Shown: piece after piece, positions 1 to 8,556 of the stretch
Layout of the letters: every line of letters starts with the position of its first letter
Position numbering within the stretch: the stretch's first letter is position 1
Assembly (NCBI RefSeq): GCF_036346615.1
Contig: NZ_CP107836.1
Coordinates: forward strand, 5,952,001-6,016,000
Direction: 5' to 3'
DNA: 64,000 nt
Origin: Streptomyces sp. NBC_00523
GTDB taxonomy: Bacteria > Actinomycetota > Actinomycetes > Streptomycetales > Streptomycetaceae
Made by a program: the position numbers and the translations under genes
The notes under the pieces: generated by a model
The model's input: only the letters and a program-made list of their open reading frames with translations
Databases searched by the model: none
What the model was told of the DNA's origin: nothing

Positions 1-439
1 CCATCCCGAGCATCGTCAGCAGCCGCTCCGCCCGCTCCCGCTGCCCCGGACCCGGCGACCAGCGCGGCACCGGCTCGACCGAGTTAGTCAGACCGGTCAG
101 CACCACCTCGCTCACCGTCAGCGGCGAACGCAGCGGATGGCGCGGATTGACATGGCCGAGCAGCGTCCGCAACTCCCGCAGGTCCACCCGCCCCAGCGTG
201 CGCCCCAGCACCTCGACCGAACCCCGCGTCGGATGCGTCACCGCCCCGAGCAGCCCGAGCAGGGTGCTCTTGCCCGCCCCGTTCGCCCCGAGCAGCGCCC
301 AGTGCTCCCCGCCGCGCACGGTGAGCGACACCGCGTCGAGCAGGACGTTCCCATCGCGTACGAGAGAGACCTCGTCGGCCCGGATGACCGGGACCGGGGC
401 CGTGACGACGGAGGGGGACAGGGGTGCGGTGGTGGTCAC
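1..439 (-). CDS. ABC transporter ATP-binding protein (C-terminus cut by window edge)
   Basis: The first 146 codons of an ABC-type ATPase are present, read leftward from a GTG start at 439; the gene continues past base 1. The Walker A motif GANGAGKST is near residue 58, and the lines after it (GxVEVLG, then the Q-loop region) fit the family. The Q-loop position reads GHVNP rather than a clear Gln. Walker B and the signature motif lie outside the window. It would couple ATP hydrolysis to transport, but the substrate cannot be told. It diverges from the gene at 577 with about 137 bp between. Confidence 0.8.
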   Translation of the reverse strand, partial: MTTTAPLSPSVVTAPVPVIRADEVSLVRDGNVLLDAVSLTVRGGEHWALLGANGAGKSTLLGLLGAVTHPTRGSVEVLGRTLGRVDLRELRTLLGHVNPRHPLRSPLTVSEVVLTGLTNSVEPVPRWSPGPGQRERAERLLTMLGM

Positions 440-576
440 GTGCGGCTGCTCCTTCGTACGGGCGCGAGCGCCTTTCTGCGCACCGGAAGCCTATCCGTGG
501 CCGGTACACCCTCCGCGCCCGGCACCTGTCGCCTTTCTTCAAGACCGGCCGTACGCGCGTGCCTAGGGTGGAACGC

Positions 577-1158
577 ATGAAGACCGAGCACGCCCACATG
601 ACCGAATGCGCCGCCGAGGCCGCCCGCGTGGCCCGGGGCGTCACCGCCACCCAGCTGGACGCCGCCGCCACCCCCTGCGCGGACTGGGACCTGCGCACCC
701 TCGTGAACCACTGGGTCCTCTACACCTCGCACGGCATGGAGCACCGCGCCCGCCGCACCGAGCTTCCCGAGGAGCTGATCGCCCGCGACTTCACCGCCGA
801 CGCCGACTGGGCCGAGCGGTACGCCGTCCAGCTCGACCGGGCCGTCGCCGCCTGGTCCGACCCCGCCGTCTGGGAGGGCACCATCGGCGAGGGCGACTCC
901 GCGTCCCCGGCCGCCGACACCGCCGCGATGCTCATCGAGGAGATCGCGCTGCACGGCTGGGACGTGGCCCGCGCCACCGGCCATGAGTTCCGGCTCTCCG
1001 AGGAGGCCGCCGCGTACATCCTGGGCACCGTCGAGAAGACCGCCGCGCTCTACCGGCAGTACGAGGGGTTCACCGACGAGGTGGACGTCCCGGGCGCCAC
1101 CGGGTTCACCCGCGCCCTGGCGCTGAGCGGGCGCGATCCGCAGTGGACCGCGGGCTGA
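577..1158 (+). CDS. TIGR03086-family (mycothiol-dependent maleylpyruvate isomerase-like) protein
   Basis: This is a 193-residue soluble protein. It has the layout of the actinobacterial DinB/maleylpyruvate-isomerase-like fold: an N-terminal helix ending in TPCADWDLRTLVNHW, then a late helix with EIALHGWDVARATG. Those two places usually supply the metal-binding His residues, here in NHW and LHGWD. A longer open frame runs to 424, but I chose the ATG at 577. A minus-10-like TAGGGT at 565-570 lies about 6 bp before it and there is no good ribosome site, so the message may be leaderless. The substrate is unknown; many relatives are thought to use mycothiol or another low-molecular-weight thiol. 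Confidence 0.75.
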   Translation: MKTEHAHMTECAAEAARVARGVTATQLDAAATPCADWDLRTLVNHWVLYTSHGMEHRARRTELPEELIARDFTADADWAERYAVQLDRAVAAWSDPAVWEGTIGEGDSASPAADTAAMLIEEIALHGWDVARATGHEFRLSEEAAAYILGTVEKTAALYRQYEGFTDEVDVPGATGFTRALALSGRDPQWTAG

Positions 1159-1226
1159 GAATGGCCCAGGCAGGCGGGTGCCGAATGGCCCGGGGGACTG
1201 CGCCACCGGCTGGCTAGGCTCACCCC

Positions 1227-1859
1227 ATGACCACTCACCCCGCCCCGGAACCGGGCAGGCCCGTCGTCGACTTCTACTTCGACCCGGCCTGCCCGTTCGC
1301 CTGGATCACCTCCCGCTGGATGCTGGAGGTCGAGCAGCACCGCGACATCGAGCTCCGCTTCCACGTCATGAGCCTCTACCTGCACAACATGGGCAACGAA
1401 CTCCCCGACTGGTACCGCGACCTGGTCGACCGTTCGATCGGCCCCGTCCGGGTCGCCGCCGCCGCGGCCGAGGAGCGCGGCGAGGAGGTCCTGCGCGACC
1501 TCTACACCGCCCTCGGCAGCCGCATCCACCAGCAGAAGAACGAGGACTTCGACGCGGTCGTCGCCGAGGCCCTCGCCGAGCTCGGCCTGCCCGCGCACCT
1601 CGCGGAGGCTGCGCACAGCGAGACGTACGACGAGGCCGTGCGGCGCAGCCACGAGGCGGGCCAGGACCCGGAGGCGGGCGGCTACGTCGGCACGCCCACC
1701 ATCCACGTCGACGGGACGGTGTGGTTCGGGCCGGTGCTGCGGGCGATCCCGCGCGGCGAGGAGGCGGCCCGGCTCTTCGACAGCTTCCGGGTGCTCGCGG
1801 GCCACGCCGACTTCTTCGAGCTCAAGCGCACCCGTACGGGCGGGATCGACGTCGGCTGA
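1227..1859 (+). CDS. DsbA-fold (mycothiol-dependent nitroreductase Rv2466c-like) protein
   Basis: This 210-residue thioredoxin-fold protein resembles the DsbA-like, mycothiol-linked oxidoreductases typified by mycobacterial Rv2466c. The line FYFDPACPFAWITSRW (residues 16-31) matches that family's active-site helix, and GTPTIHVDG (about 153-161) is the usual cis-Pro loop region. The active site reads C22-P-F-A25, so the second Cys of the CxxC pair is absent and it can only act as a monothiol enzyme, if at all. There is no signal peptide, so it is cytosolic. TAGGCT lies 6-7 bp before the ATG, suggesting a leaderless transcript. It ends 15 bp before a convergent gene. Confidence 0.75.
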   Translation: MTTHPAPEPGRPVVDFYFDPACPFAWITSRWMLEVEQHRDIELRFHVMSLYLHNMGNELPDWYRDLVDRSIGPVRVAAAAAEERGEEVLRDLYTALGSRIHQQKNEDFDAVVAEALAELGLPAHLAEAAHSETYDEAVRRSHEAGQDPEAGGYVGTPTIHVDGTVWFGPVLRAIPRGEEAARLFDSFRVLAGHADFFELKRTRTGGIDVG

Positions 1860-1874
1860 CGCCGGCCGGCGGTT

Positions 1875-2633
1875 TCAGGCGCTGGCCGCGACCCGCCGTG
1901 CCGCCGTCGCGTTCGCCTCGTCGTAGCGGTCGAGCAGCAGCCGGGCCAGCTCCGGGGCCGGGCCCAGCACCCCGGCCAGCACGTCCGCGCCGGCCTCGGC
2001 CGCCCCCGCCGCGATGCGGTCCGGGAGGCGGCCGGGCGCGATGACGTACGGGGCGACCGCCACGCGGCGGACGCCCTCGGCCCGCAGGGCCCGTACCGCG
2101 TCCTCGGTGCGGGGAAGAGATGCGGAGGCGAACGCAGGCCGCACGGAACACCAACCGGTGTGCCGCAGCTCCCGCGCGATTTCAGCGATCACTGCGATCG
2201 CCTCCGGGTCTGAGGAGCCCGCCGAGGCCAGGACGAGCCCGGTCGAGCTTCGGTCGCCGGGGCGCACCCCGGCCTCGTACAGCCGCCGTTCCAGCGCGGC
2301 GTTCAGCAGCGGTGACGGGCCGAGCACCTCGGCCTGCCGGACCCGCAGCCGGGGCAGCGCCGCGCGGGCCTCGCGCAGCACCGCCGGGATGTCCGACTTG
2401 GCGTGGAACGCCCGGGTGAGGAGCAGCGGCAGCGCCACCACCTCGGGCGCGCCCTCGGCGGCCAGCCGTTCCAGGACCCGCGGCACCGACGGCGCGTTGA
2501 AGTCCAGGAAGGCCGTCTCCACCCGGAGCCCCGGCCGCTGCGCCCGTACCCGCGAGGTGAGCGCGTGCACGGTCGCGGCGTGCCGCGGGTCGCGGCTGCC
2601 GTGGGCGATGACGAGGAGGACCGGAGAGGACAT
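1875..2633 (-). CDS. CbiX/SirB-type sirohydrochlorin chelatase
   Basis: This 252-residue protein begins LLVIAHGSRDPRHAATV, the chelatase opening in which the His binds metal. A second such half begins near residue 129 (GLVLASAGSSDPEA), giving the two-domain long form. It would insert Fe(II) into sirohydrochlorin to make siroheme, the cofactor needed by the sulfite reductase at the head of this operon. That makes its position at the distal end of the sulfur block sensible. The second half has SAGSS in place of AHGSR, so only the N-terminal half keeps the obvious metal-binding His there. Its ATG at 2633 lies 7 bp after the permease stop, so it is co-transcribed. Confidence 0.85.
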   Translation of the reverse strand: MSSPVLLVIAHGSRDPRHAATVHALTSRVRAQRPGLRVETAFLDFNAPSVPRVLERLAAEGAPEVVALPLLLTRAFHAKSDIPAVLREARAALPRLRVRQAEVLGPSPLLNAALERRLYEAGVRPGDRSSTGLVLASAGSSDPEAIAVIAEIARELRHTGWCSVRPAFASASLPRTEDAVRALRAEGVRRVAVAPYVIAPGRLPDRIAAGAAEAGADVLAGVLGPAPELARLLLDRYDEANATAARRVAASA

Positions 2634-2640
2634 GGAGGGC

Positions 2641-3552
2641 TCAGTTCTTGACGAGGAGACCGCGGCTGCGCAGCACCCACCGCTCCAGCGGGCTGAAGAT
2701 GAGCAGGTCGATGGCGATGCCGACGAACAGGATCAGGATGATGGCGAGGAAGATCCCCGGCATGTCCGCGTTGTTGCGGCCGTTCTCCATCAACTGCCCG
2801 AGCCCCAGGCCGAGGTCCGGGGACGAGGCGATGATCTCGGCGGCCATCAGCGAACGCCAGGAGAACGCCCAGCCCTGCTTGAGGCCCGCCAGGTAGCCCG
2901 GCAGGGCGGCCGGCATCACGATCAGCCAGGTGCCGCGCAGCCCGGTCGCGCCGAGGGTGCGGCCGGCCCGCAGGAAGAGCGGGGGCACCTGGTCGACGCC
3001 CGAGACGAGGCCGTTGGCGATCGAGGGCACCGCGCCGAGCAGGATGACCGCGAACATCATCGAGTCGTTCAGCCCGAGCCAGATGACCGCCGGGGCCACC
3101 CAGGCCACCGAGGGCAGGGACTGGAGCCCGGACAGGATCGGGCCGATCGCGGCCCGGACGAACTTCACCCGGGCGACCAGCAGCCCCAGCGGGGTACCGA
3201 TCGCGACCGACAGCAGGAAGCCGAGCAGACCGCGCGAGACGCTGGTCCACACCACTTCGAGCAGCGTGCCCTGGAGCCACATGTCGTGAGCGCTGTCCCA
3301 GACGGCGGACGGCGAGGGCAGCTTGTAGTCCTCGGTCACCTCGCCCCAGACGAGCAGCTGCCAGACGACCAGGACCAGGGCCACCGCGATGAGCGGGGGC
3401 AGGACCTTGCGCAGCAGGACCTCGCGCACCGGGGTGCGCTGCACCTGCACCGCGTCCAGGGCGTCCAGACCGGCTTCGAGCCCGGCCAGGTCGTCCTGCT
3501 TCCGACTCCCGCCGGACCCCGCCTCGTCCGACTTGATGTCAGTGCTGGCCAT
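2641..3552 (-). CDS. ABC transporter permease, sulfonate/taurine/nitrate type (SsuC-like)
   Basis: This 303-residue inner-membrane permease belongs to the BPD family (SsuC/TauC/NrtB). It has about six membrane segments, and the cytoplasmic EAA-type loop is visible as GRTLGATGLRGTWLIVMPAALPGYLAGL. I chose the ATG at 3552 (MASTDIK); an in-frame extension to 3657 would overlap the ATPase gene too far. The start overlaps the ATPase stop by 14 bp, so translation is coupled. Together with the ATPase and the binding lipoprotein it forms one importer, probably for alkanesulfonates, taurine or a similar organosulfur source, given the cys genes upstream. Confidence 0.88.
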   Translation of the reverse strand: MASTDIKSDEAGSGGSRKQDDLAGLEAGLDALDAVQVQRTPVREVLLRKVLPPLIAVALVLVVWQLLVWGEVTEDYKLPSPSAVWDSAHDMWLQGTLLEVVWTSVSRGLLGFLLSVAIGTPLGLLVARVKFVRAAIGPILSGLQSLPSVAWVAPAVIWLGLNDSMMFAVILLGAVPSIANGLVSGVDQVPPLFLRAGRTLGATGLRGTWLIVMPAALPGYLAGLKQGWAFSWRSLMAAEIIASSPDLGLGLGQLMENGRNNADMPGIFLAIILILFVGIAIDLLIFSPLERWVLRSRGLLVKN

Positions 3553-4327
3553 GACGGCGGATCTCCCCACGCAGTTGTTCGGTGATCTCGACGGACAGTT
3601 CCGCGACGGCGGTGTCCTCGATACGGCGCGGCTGCTCGATGTCGACCGTCCACTCACGGGCGATCCGGCCGGGGCGGGACGAGAGCAGCACCACGCGCTC
3701 GGCGAGGCGGACGGCCTCGCGCACGTTGTGTGTGACGAAGAGGACCGAGACGTTCGTCTCGCGCCAGATCCGGGTCAGCTCGTCGTGCAGCACATCGCGG
3801 GTGATGGCGTCGAGCGCGGCGAACGGCTCGTCCATCAGAAGCAGTTGGCTGTCCTGGGCGAGCGCGCGGGCCATCGCCACGCGCTGCCGCATACCGCCGG
3901 ACAGCTCGTGCACCCGCTTCCCGTACGCCCCGCCGAGCCGGACCAGATCCAGCAGCCGCTCCGCCTCGGCGCGGCGCTGCGTCTTCGGTACCCCGCGCAG
4001 GCGCAGGGCCAGTTCGATGTTCTTGCCCGCGGTCAGCCACGGGAACAGCGCGTGCTCCTGGAACATCAGCGCCGGGCGGCCACCCGGGGTCTCGATGGTC
4101 CCGCCGGTCGGCCGGTCGAGCCCGGCCACCAGATTGAGCAGGGTCGACTTGCCGCACCCGGAGGCTCCCAGGAGGGTGACGAACTCGCCCGGGGCGACAT
4201 CGAGACTGATGTCGTCCAGGACCAGCTGGCTTCCCGCGGGCCCGGCGAAGGACTTCGAGACATGCGCGATACGAGCGGCGTGCCCGACCTGGACACGGTC
4301 CTCGGCCTTGGTGAGGGTGTTCGCCAC
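3539..4327 (-). CDS. ABC transporter ATP-binding protein, sulfonate/nitrate type (SsuB-like)
   Basis: This ATPase of about 262 residues has Walker A GASGCGKST, signature LSGGMRQRVAMARAL, Walker B LLLMDEPFAALD and switch His in FVTHNVREA. LTAGKNIELALRLRGV is typical of SsuB/TauB. Two GTG starts are possible, at 4336 and 4327. I prefer 4327 because the AGGAGG ribosome site is 8 nt before it, whereas it touches the GTG at 4336. It powers the permease and is the middle gene of the three-gene transporter block. Confidence 0.9.
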   Translation of the reverse strand: MANTLTKAEDRVQVGHAARIAHVSKSFAGPAGSQLVLDDISLDVAPGEFVTLLGASGCGKSTLLNLVAGLDRPTGGTIETPGGRPALMFQEHALFPWLTAGKNIELALRLRGVPKTQRRAEAERLLDLVRLGGAYGKRVHELSGGMRQRVAMARALAQDSQLLLMDEPFAALDAITRDVLHDELTRIWRETNVSVLFVTHNVREAVRLAERVVLLSSRPGRIAREWTVDIEQPRRIEDTAVAELSVEITEQLRGEIRRHGQH

Positions 4328-4361
4328 GGTCGTCACCTCCTGGGAGTCTTCGGGCGGCTGG

Positions 4362-5471
4362 TTACTTGGCGCCGAGGCCGGCGTCGTCGGCCTCGGGCTT
4401 GCCCGCGGCCTTGAGGATCTTGTTGAGCGGCTTCAGGTCGTAGATGCCCTTGAGGTCGGGCTTCTCCAGGAGACCGGCCTTGACCGCGTGCTGGGCCTGC
4501 GCGTCGAGCGTCGCGGCCAGCGGGTCGTCGGTGATCTGGATCGACTTCCAGGCCGGGTCGATGACCTCGGCCGGCAGCTCCTTGCCGGTGAGCTTCTTCA
4601 GCGCGGCGTTGGCGGAGGCCTTCGCCTTGTCCGGGTTGGCGTTGATCCAGGCGTTGGTCTTCACCGAGCCGCGCAGCACGGCCTCGACCACGTCCGGGTG
4701 CGCCTTCAGGAACTTCTGCGACACGATGATGTTGGTGATCACGAACTTGTCGTCCGGCCACAGCGTCGACTCGTCCAGCAGTTCCTTCGCGCCCTCGGCG
4801 ACCAGCTTGGAGGCGGTCGGCTCGGGGACCCAGGCGCCGTCGATGGAACCGGAGCGGTAGGCGTCGGGCGTCACCTTGTTGTCCGTACGGACGACGGAGA
4901 CGTCACCCTTGCCGCTCTGGGCGTCGACCTTCCAGCCCTTCTCGGAGATCCAGTTGAGGAAGGCCACGTCCTGGGTGTTGCCGAGCTGGGGGGTCGCGAT
5001 CCTCTTGCCCTTGAGGTCGTCCAGGGTCTTGATCTTCTCAGGGTTCACGACGAGCTTGACGCCGCCGGACGCGGAGCCGCCGATGATCCGCAGGTTCTGG
5101 CCCTTGGACTTGGTGTAGCCGTTGATGGACGGCGAGGGGCCGATGAAGCCGATGTCGATCGAGTTGGCGTTCAGCGCCTCGATCTCGGACGGGCCGGCGT
5201 TGAAGGTGGCGGTCTTGAGCTGGGTGCCGCCCAGCTCCTTCTGGAACAGACCCTCCTGGTCGCCCACGAGCGCGGTGGCGTGCGTGAGGTTCGGGAAGTA
5301 CCCGATGCGCACGGTGTCCACGGAGAGCTTCTTGCCGCTGGCCGCGTTCACCTTCTTGGAGTCGTCCGTCGACTCGGAGCCGTAGCCGCAGGCGGTCAGC
5401 GCCACGGCCAGCAGGGGCAGGGCGGCGACGGCGGCGATACTGCGGCGGCGCGTGGTACGGGGGGCAGGCAC
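4362..5471 (-). CDS. Sulfonate/taurine-type ABC transporter substrate-binding lipoprotein (SsuA-like)
   Basis: This 369-residue secreted lipoprotein starts at GTG 5471, with GAGAGGAAG just upstream. The signal peptide ends in the lipobox LTAC, with Cys28 the lipidated residue. Mature-domain features such as VRIGYFPNLTHATALVG and FNAGPSEIEALNANSIDIGFIGP are typical of the SsuA/TauA/NrtA family that binds alkanesulfonates, taurine, nitrate or thiamin-like ligands. The sulfur neighbourhood favours a sulfonate. It is 252 bp downstream of cysN, so it may share that transcript or have its own promoter. Confidence 0.88.
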   Translation of the reverse strand: MPAPRTTRRRSIAAVAALPLLAVALTACGYGSESTDDSKKVNAASGKKLSVDTVRIGYFPNLTHATALVGDQEGLFQKELGGTQLKTATFNAGPSEIEALNANSIDIGFIGPSPSINGYTKSKGQNLRIIGGSASGGVKLVVNPEKIKTLDDLKGKRIATPQLGNTQDVAFLNWISEKGWKVDAQSGKGDVSVVRTDNKVTPDAYRSGSIDGAWVPEPTASKLVAEGAKELLDESTLWPDDKFVITNIIVSQKFLKAHPDVVEAVLRGSVKTNAWINANPDKAKASANAALKKLTGKELPAEVIDPAWKSIQITDDPLAATLDAQAQHAVKAGLLEKPDLKGIYDLKPLNKILKAAGKPEADDAGLGAK

Positions 5472-5555
5472 GGGAGGTCTTCCTCTCGGAGGCCCGGTGC
5501 TCACGCCCCTCGTACGTGCGGGGGCGCGGCCGGGAAGTCGGCAGGTCTTCGTCGA

Positions 5556-5582
5556 TGCGTGCGGTGCGTGCGGTGCGTGCGG
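5556..5582. repeat. Three tandem copies of the 9-mer TGCGTGCGG
   Basis: Three perfect head-to-tail copies of TGCGTGCGG lie in the 252-bp gap between cysN and the binding-protein gene, followed by a degenerate GTGCTGGTG run. The rest of the gap (5472-5723) shows no convincing gene. The array could be a mere slippage product or a regulator or RNA-structure element; nothing here decides it. Confidence 0.7.
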
Positions 5583-5723
5583 TGCTGGTGGTGCTGCAGG
5601 GCGCGCGGGCAGTGCGCGTACGTCATCGCGCACATCGCCCGACACCGCCCTGACCGCTGCCCAGGGCGCCGCTGCCGACGCGGCCGCCCTCCTTCGCGAA
5701 GGTCGAGAAGACGTCGATGCTCA

Positions 5724-7055
5724 TCAGAAGTCCCACTCCGCGTCGTCGTCCGCGGCCGCAGGCTCCTCGACGGCGGCGAACGAGGCGCCCGCCATGCCCG
5801 CCGAGAGGGTGGTGCCGTCCGCCGGGTCGATCAGCAGGAAGGAACCGGTGCGGCGCGAGTCGGCGTACGCGTCGAGCGCCAGCGGCTCGGCGGTCCGGAC
5901 CACGACCCGGCCGATGTCGTTGGCGACCAGCTTGCCCGGGGCCGGGTGCTGCGAGAGGTCGTCCAGGGTCAGCCGCGAGGGGATGTCCTTGACGATCGCC
6001 TTGACCGTGCGTGTGGTGTGCTTGAGGAGCACCCGCCGGCCCACGGTGAGCGGTTCGTCCGCGACGTGGCAGACGGTCGCCTCGACGTCCTGGGTGACGA
6101 CCGGCGCGTCGTCCACCGGCGCGATGAGGTCGCCGCGCGAGACGTCGATGTCGTCCGCCAGACGCAGGGTCACCGACTGGGGCGCCCAGGCGATGTCCAC
6201 GGGGTCCCCGAGCAGGTCGATGCCCTCGATCGTGGAGGTGCGGCCCGAGGGCAGCACGGTCACGGACTCGCCGACCCGGAACACCCCGGCGGCGATCTGG
6301 CCCGCGTAGCCCCGGTAGTCGGGGTGCTCCGCGGTCTGCGGGCGGATCACGTACTGGACCGGGAAGCGGGCGTGGCAGCCGGTCAGGTCGTGGCTGACCG
6401 GGACCGTCTCCAGGTGCTCCAGGACCGTCGGCCCGCCGTACCAGTCCATGTGGGCGGACGGCTCCACGACGTTGTCGCCGGCGAGCGCGGAGATCGGGAT
6501 CGCGGTGATCTCGGGGACCCCGAGGGAGGCCGCGTACGCGGTGAACTCCTCGGCTATCGCGGCGAACACCGGCTCCGCGTAGTCCACCAGGTCCATCTTG
6601 TTGACGGCGAGGACCACGTGCGGGACGCGCAGCAGGGCGGCGACGGCGGCGTGCCGGCGGGTCTGCTCGACCACCCCGTTGCGGGCGTCGACCAGGACCA
6701 CGGCCAGCTCGGCGGTGGAGGCGCCGGTGACCATGTTGCGGGTGTACTGCACGTGGCCCGGGGTGTCGGCGAGGATGAACCGGCGCCGGGGCGTGGCGAA
6801 GTAGCGGTAGGCGACGTCGATGGTGATGCCCTGCTCGCGCTCGGCGCGCAGCCCGTCGGTCAGCAGCGCCAGGTCCGGCGCCTCCTGGCCCCGGTTGCGC
6901 GAGGCGTGCTCGACGGCCTCCAGCTGGTCGGTGAGGACAGACTTGGAGTCGTGCAGCAGGCGTCCCACGAGGGTGGACTTGCCGTCGTCGACGGACCCGG
7001 CGGTGGCGAAACGCAGCAGGGTGGTGGCGCTCAACTGCTCAGCTGTGGTGGTCAT
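5724..7055 (-). CDS. cysN: Sulfate adenylyltransferase subunit 1, GTPase (CysN)
   Basis: This 443-residue EF-Tu-like GTPase is the regulatory subunit of ATP sulfurylase. It uses GTP hydrolysis to drive formation of adenosine 5'-phosphosulfate by CysD. G1 reads GSVDDGKST (residues 20-28), G3 DTPGH and G4 NKMD, followed by beta-barrel domains. There is no fused APS kinase, consistent with the separate cysC. The ATG at 7055 directly abuts the cysD TAA stop (7056-7058), so the two subunits are translated in tandem. Confidence 0.95.
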   Translation of the reverse strand: MTTTAEQLSATTLLRFATAGSVDDGKSTLVGRLLHDSKSVLTDQLEAVEHASRNRGQEAPDLALLTDGLRAEREQGITIDVAYRYFATPRRRFILADTPGHVQYTRNMVTGASTAELAVVLVDARNGVVEQTRRHAAVAALLRVPHVVLAVNKMDLVDYAEPVFAAIAEEFTAYAASLGVPEITAIPISALAGDNVVEPSAHMDWYGGPTVLEHLETVPVSHDLTGCHARFPVQYVIRPQTAEHPDYRGYAGQIAAGVFRVGESVTVLPSGRTSTIEGIDLLGDPVDIAWAPQSVTLRLADDIDVSRGDLIAPVDDAPVVTQDVEATVCHVADEPLTVGRRVLLKHTTRTVKAIVKDIPSRLTLDDLSQHPAPGKLVANDIGRVVVRTAEPLALDAYADSRRTGSFLLIDPADGTTLSAGMAGASFAAVEEPAAADDDAEWDF

Positions 7056-7991
7056 TTAGAAGTACCCCTCGCGCTTACGGTCTTCCATCGCGGCCTCGGA
7101 CATCTTGTCGTCGGCGCGGGTCGCGCCCCGCTCGGTGAGCCGGGAGGCGGCGATCTCGGTGATCACGGCGTCCAGCGTGGTGGCGTCGGAGTCGACGGCC
7201 CCGGTGCAGGACATGTCGCCGACCGTGCGGTAGCGCACGAGACGGGTCTCGACGGCCTCGTGCTCCTTCGGCCCGCCCCAGTGCCCCGCCGTCAGCCACA
7301 TGCCGTTGCGGTTGAACACCTCGCGCTCGTGGGCGAAGTAGATCTCCGGCAGCTCGATGCCCTCGCGCTCGATGTACTGCCAGACGTCCAGCTCGGTCCA
7401 GTTGGAGATCGGGAAGACCCGGACGTGCTCGCCGGGGGCGTGCCGGCCGTTGTACAGCTGCCACAGCTCGGGGCGCTGGCGGCGGGGGTCCCACTGGGAG
7501 AACTCGTCGCGCAGCGAGAAGACCCGCTCCTTGGCGCGCGCCTTCTCCTCGTCGCGCCGGCCGCCGCCGAACACCGCGTCGAAGCGGTGCTGCTGGATGG
7601 CCTCGGTCAGCGGCACGGTCTGGAGCGGGTTGCGGGTGCCGTCGGGGCGCTCGCGGAGCTTGCCGGCGTCGATGTACTCCTGCACGGAGGCGACGTGCAG
7701 CCGCAGCCCGTGCTCGGCGACCACGCGGTCGCGGTAGGCCAGCACCTCGGGGAAGTTGTGCCCCGTGTCCACGTGCAGCAGGGTGAACGGCACCGGCGCC
7801 GGCGCGAACGCCTTGAGCGCCAGGTGCAGCATCAGGATCGAGTCCTTGCCGCCGGAGAAGAGGATCACCGGCCGCTCGAACTCGCCCGCCACCTCGCGGA
7901 AGATGTGCACCGCCTCGGACTCCAGCGAGTCCAGGTGGCTCAGCGCGTACGGATTGTCCGTGCCCTCTTGCACAGTCGCGACGGTCGTCAC
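7056..7991 (-). CDS. cysD: Sulfate adenylyltransferase subunit 2 (CysD)
   Basis: This 311-residue catalytic subunit of ATP sulfurylase belongs to the PP-loop family. The PP-loop motif is ILFSGGKDSILMLHLALKAF, followed by HVDTGHNFPEVL, and the C-terminal DRKREGYF is typical of CysD. It makes APS from ATP and sulfate together with CysN. I chose the GTG at 7991 because it overlaps the cysC stop as GTGA; the frame stays open further upstream but inside cysC. The overlap indicates translational coupling within the operon. Confidence 0.95.
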   Translation of the reverse strand: MTTVATVQEGTDNPYALSHLDSLESEAVHIFREVAGEFERPVILFSGGKDSILMLHLALKAFAPAPVPFTLLHVDTGHNFPEVLAYRDRVVAEHGLRLHVASVQEYIDAGKLRERPDGTRNPLQTVPLTEAIQQHRFDAVFGGGRRDEEKARAKERVFSLRDEFSQWDPRRQRPELWQLYNGRHAPGEHVRVFPISNWTELDVWQYIEREGIELPEIYFAHEREVFNRNGMWLTAGHWGGPKEHEAVETRLVRYRTVGDMSCTGAVDSDATTLDAVITEIAASRLTERGATRADDKMSEAAMEDRKREGYF

Positions 7992-8533
7992 GCCGCACCC
8001 CTCTCGCTCAGCAGCGCGTACAGCTCCGCCGCGGACTCCTGCACGGTCTGGCGGTGCGACTCGATCCGCAGATCGGGTGACTCGGGCGCCTCGTAGGGGT
8101 CGTCCACCCCGGTGAGGCCGCTGATCTCGCCCGCCGCCTGCTTGGCGTAAAGACCCTTCACATCGCGCTCCGAGCACACCTCGACCGGAGTGGCGACGTG
8201 CACCTCCAGATACGCGGTGCCCTCGGCCTGGTGCCGCTTGCGGACGGCGTCCCTGCTGTCCGCGTACGGGGCGATGACCGGGACCAGCACCTTGACGCCG
8301 TTCGCCGCCAGCAGCTCGGCAACGAAGCCGATCCGCTGCACGTTGGTGTGCCGGTCCTCGCGCGAGAAGCCGAGGCCCGCCGACAGGAACTCGCGGATCT
8401 CGTCGCCGTCGAGCACCTCCACGCGGTGGCCCTCGGCACGCAGCCGCCCGGCGAGTTCGTAGGCGATGGTGGTCTTGCCGGCGCTCGGCAGACCGGTCAG
8501 CCAGACGGTGGCCCCCGTCTCCGTCACGCTCAT
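7988..8533 (-). CDS. cysC: Adenylylsulfate (APS) kinase (CysC)
   Basis: This 181-residue kinase phosphorylates APS to PAPS. Walker A reads GLPSAGKTT (about 14-22). Also visible are LDGDEIREFLS, the FSREDRHTNVQRIGF substrate region and the GLYAKQAAGEISGLTGVDD lid. I chose the ATG at 8533 over one eight codons upstream because CAGGAG lies 6-7 nt before it. It overlaps cysD by 4 bp and lies 23 bp after cysH. The PAPS may serve sulfotransferases if the reductase next door works on APS (see the cysH entry). Confidence 0.94.
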   Translation of the reverse strand: MSVTETGATVWLTGLPSAGKTTIAYELAGRLRAEGHRVEVLDGDEIREFLSAGLGFSREDRHTNVQRIGFVAELLAANGVKVLVPVIAPYADSRDAVRKRHQAEGTAYLEVHVATPVEVCSERDVKGLYAKQAAGEISGLTGVDDPYEAPESPDLRIESHRQTVQESAAELYALLSERGAA

Positions 8534-8556
8534 CGAAGTCTCCTGATCAGTCGTCA

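Noticed and set aside
5556..5582. Tandem 9-mers as a CRISPR-like array
   Set aside because: Repeats are contiguous without spacers and there are only three.
3582..8096. A 1504-codon open frame on the plus strand
   Set aside because: It is antisense to the ssu and cys genes and is Arg/Ala/Gly rich. Such long antisense frames are expected in high-GC DNA with GC-rich third positions.
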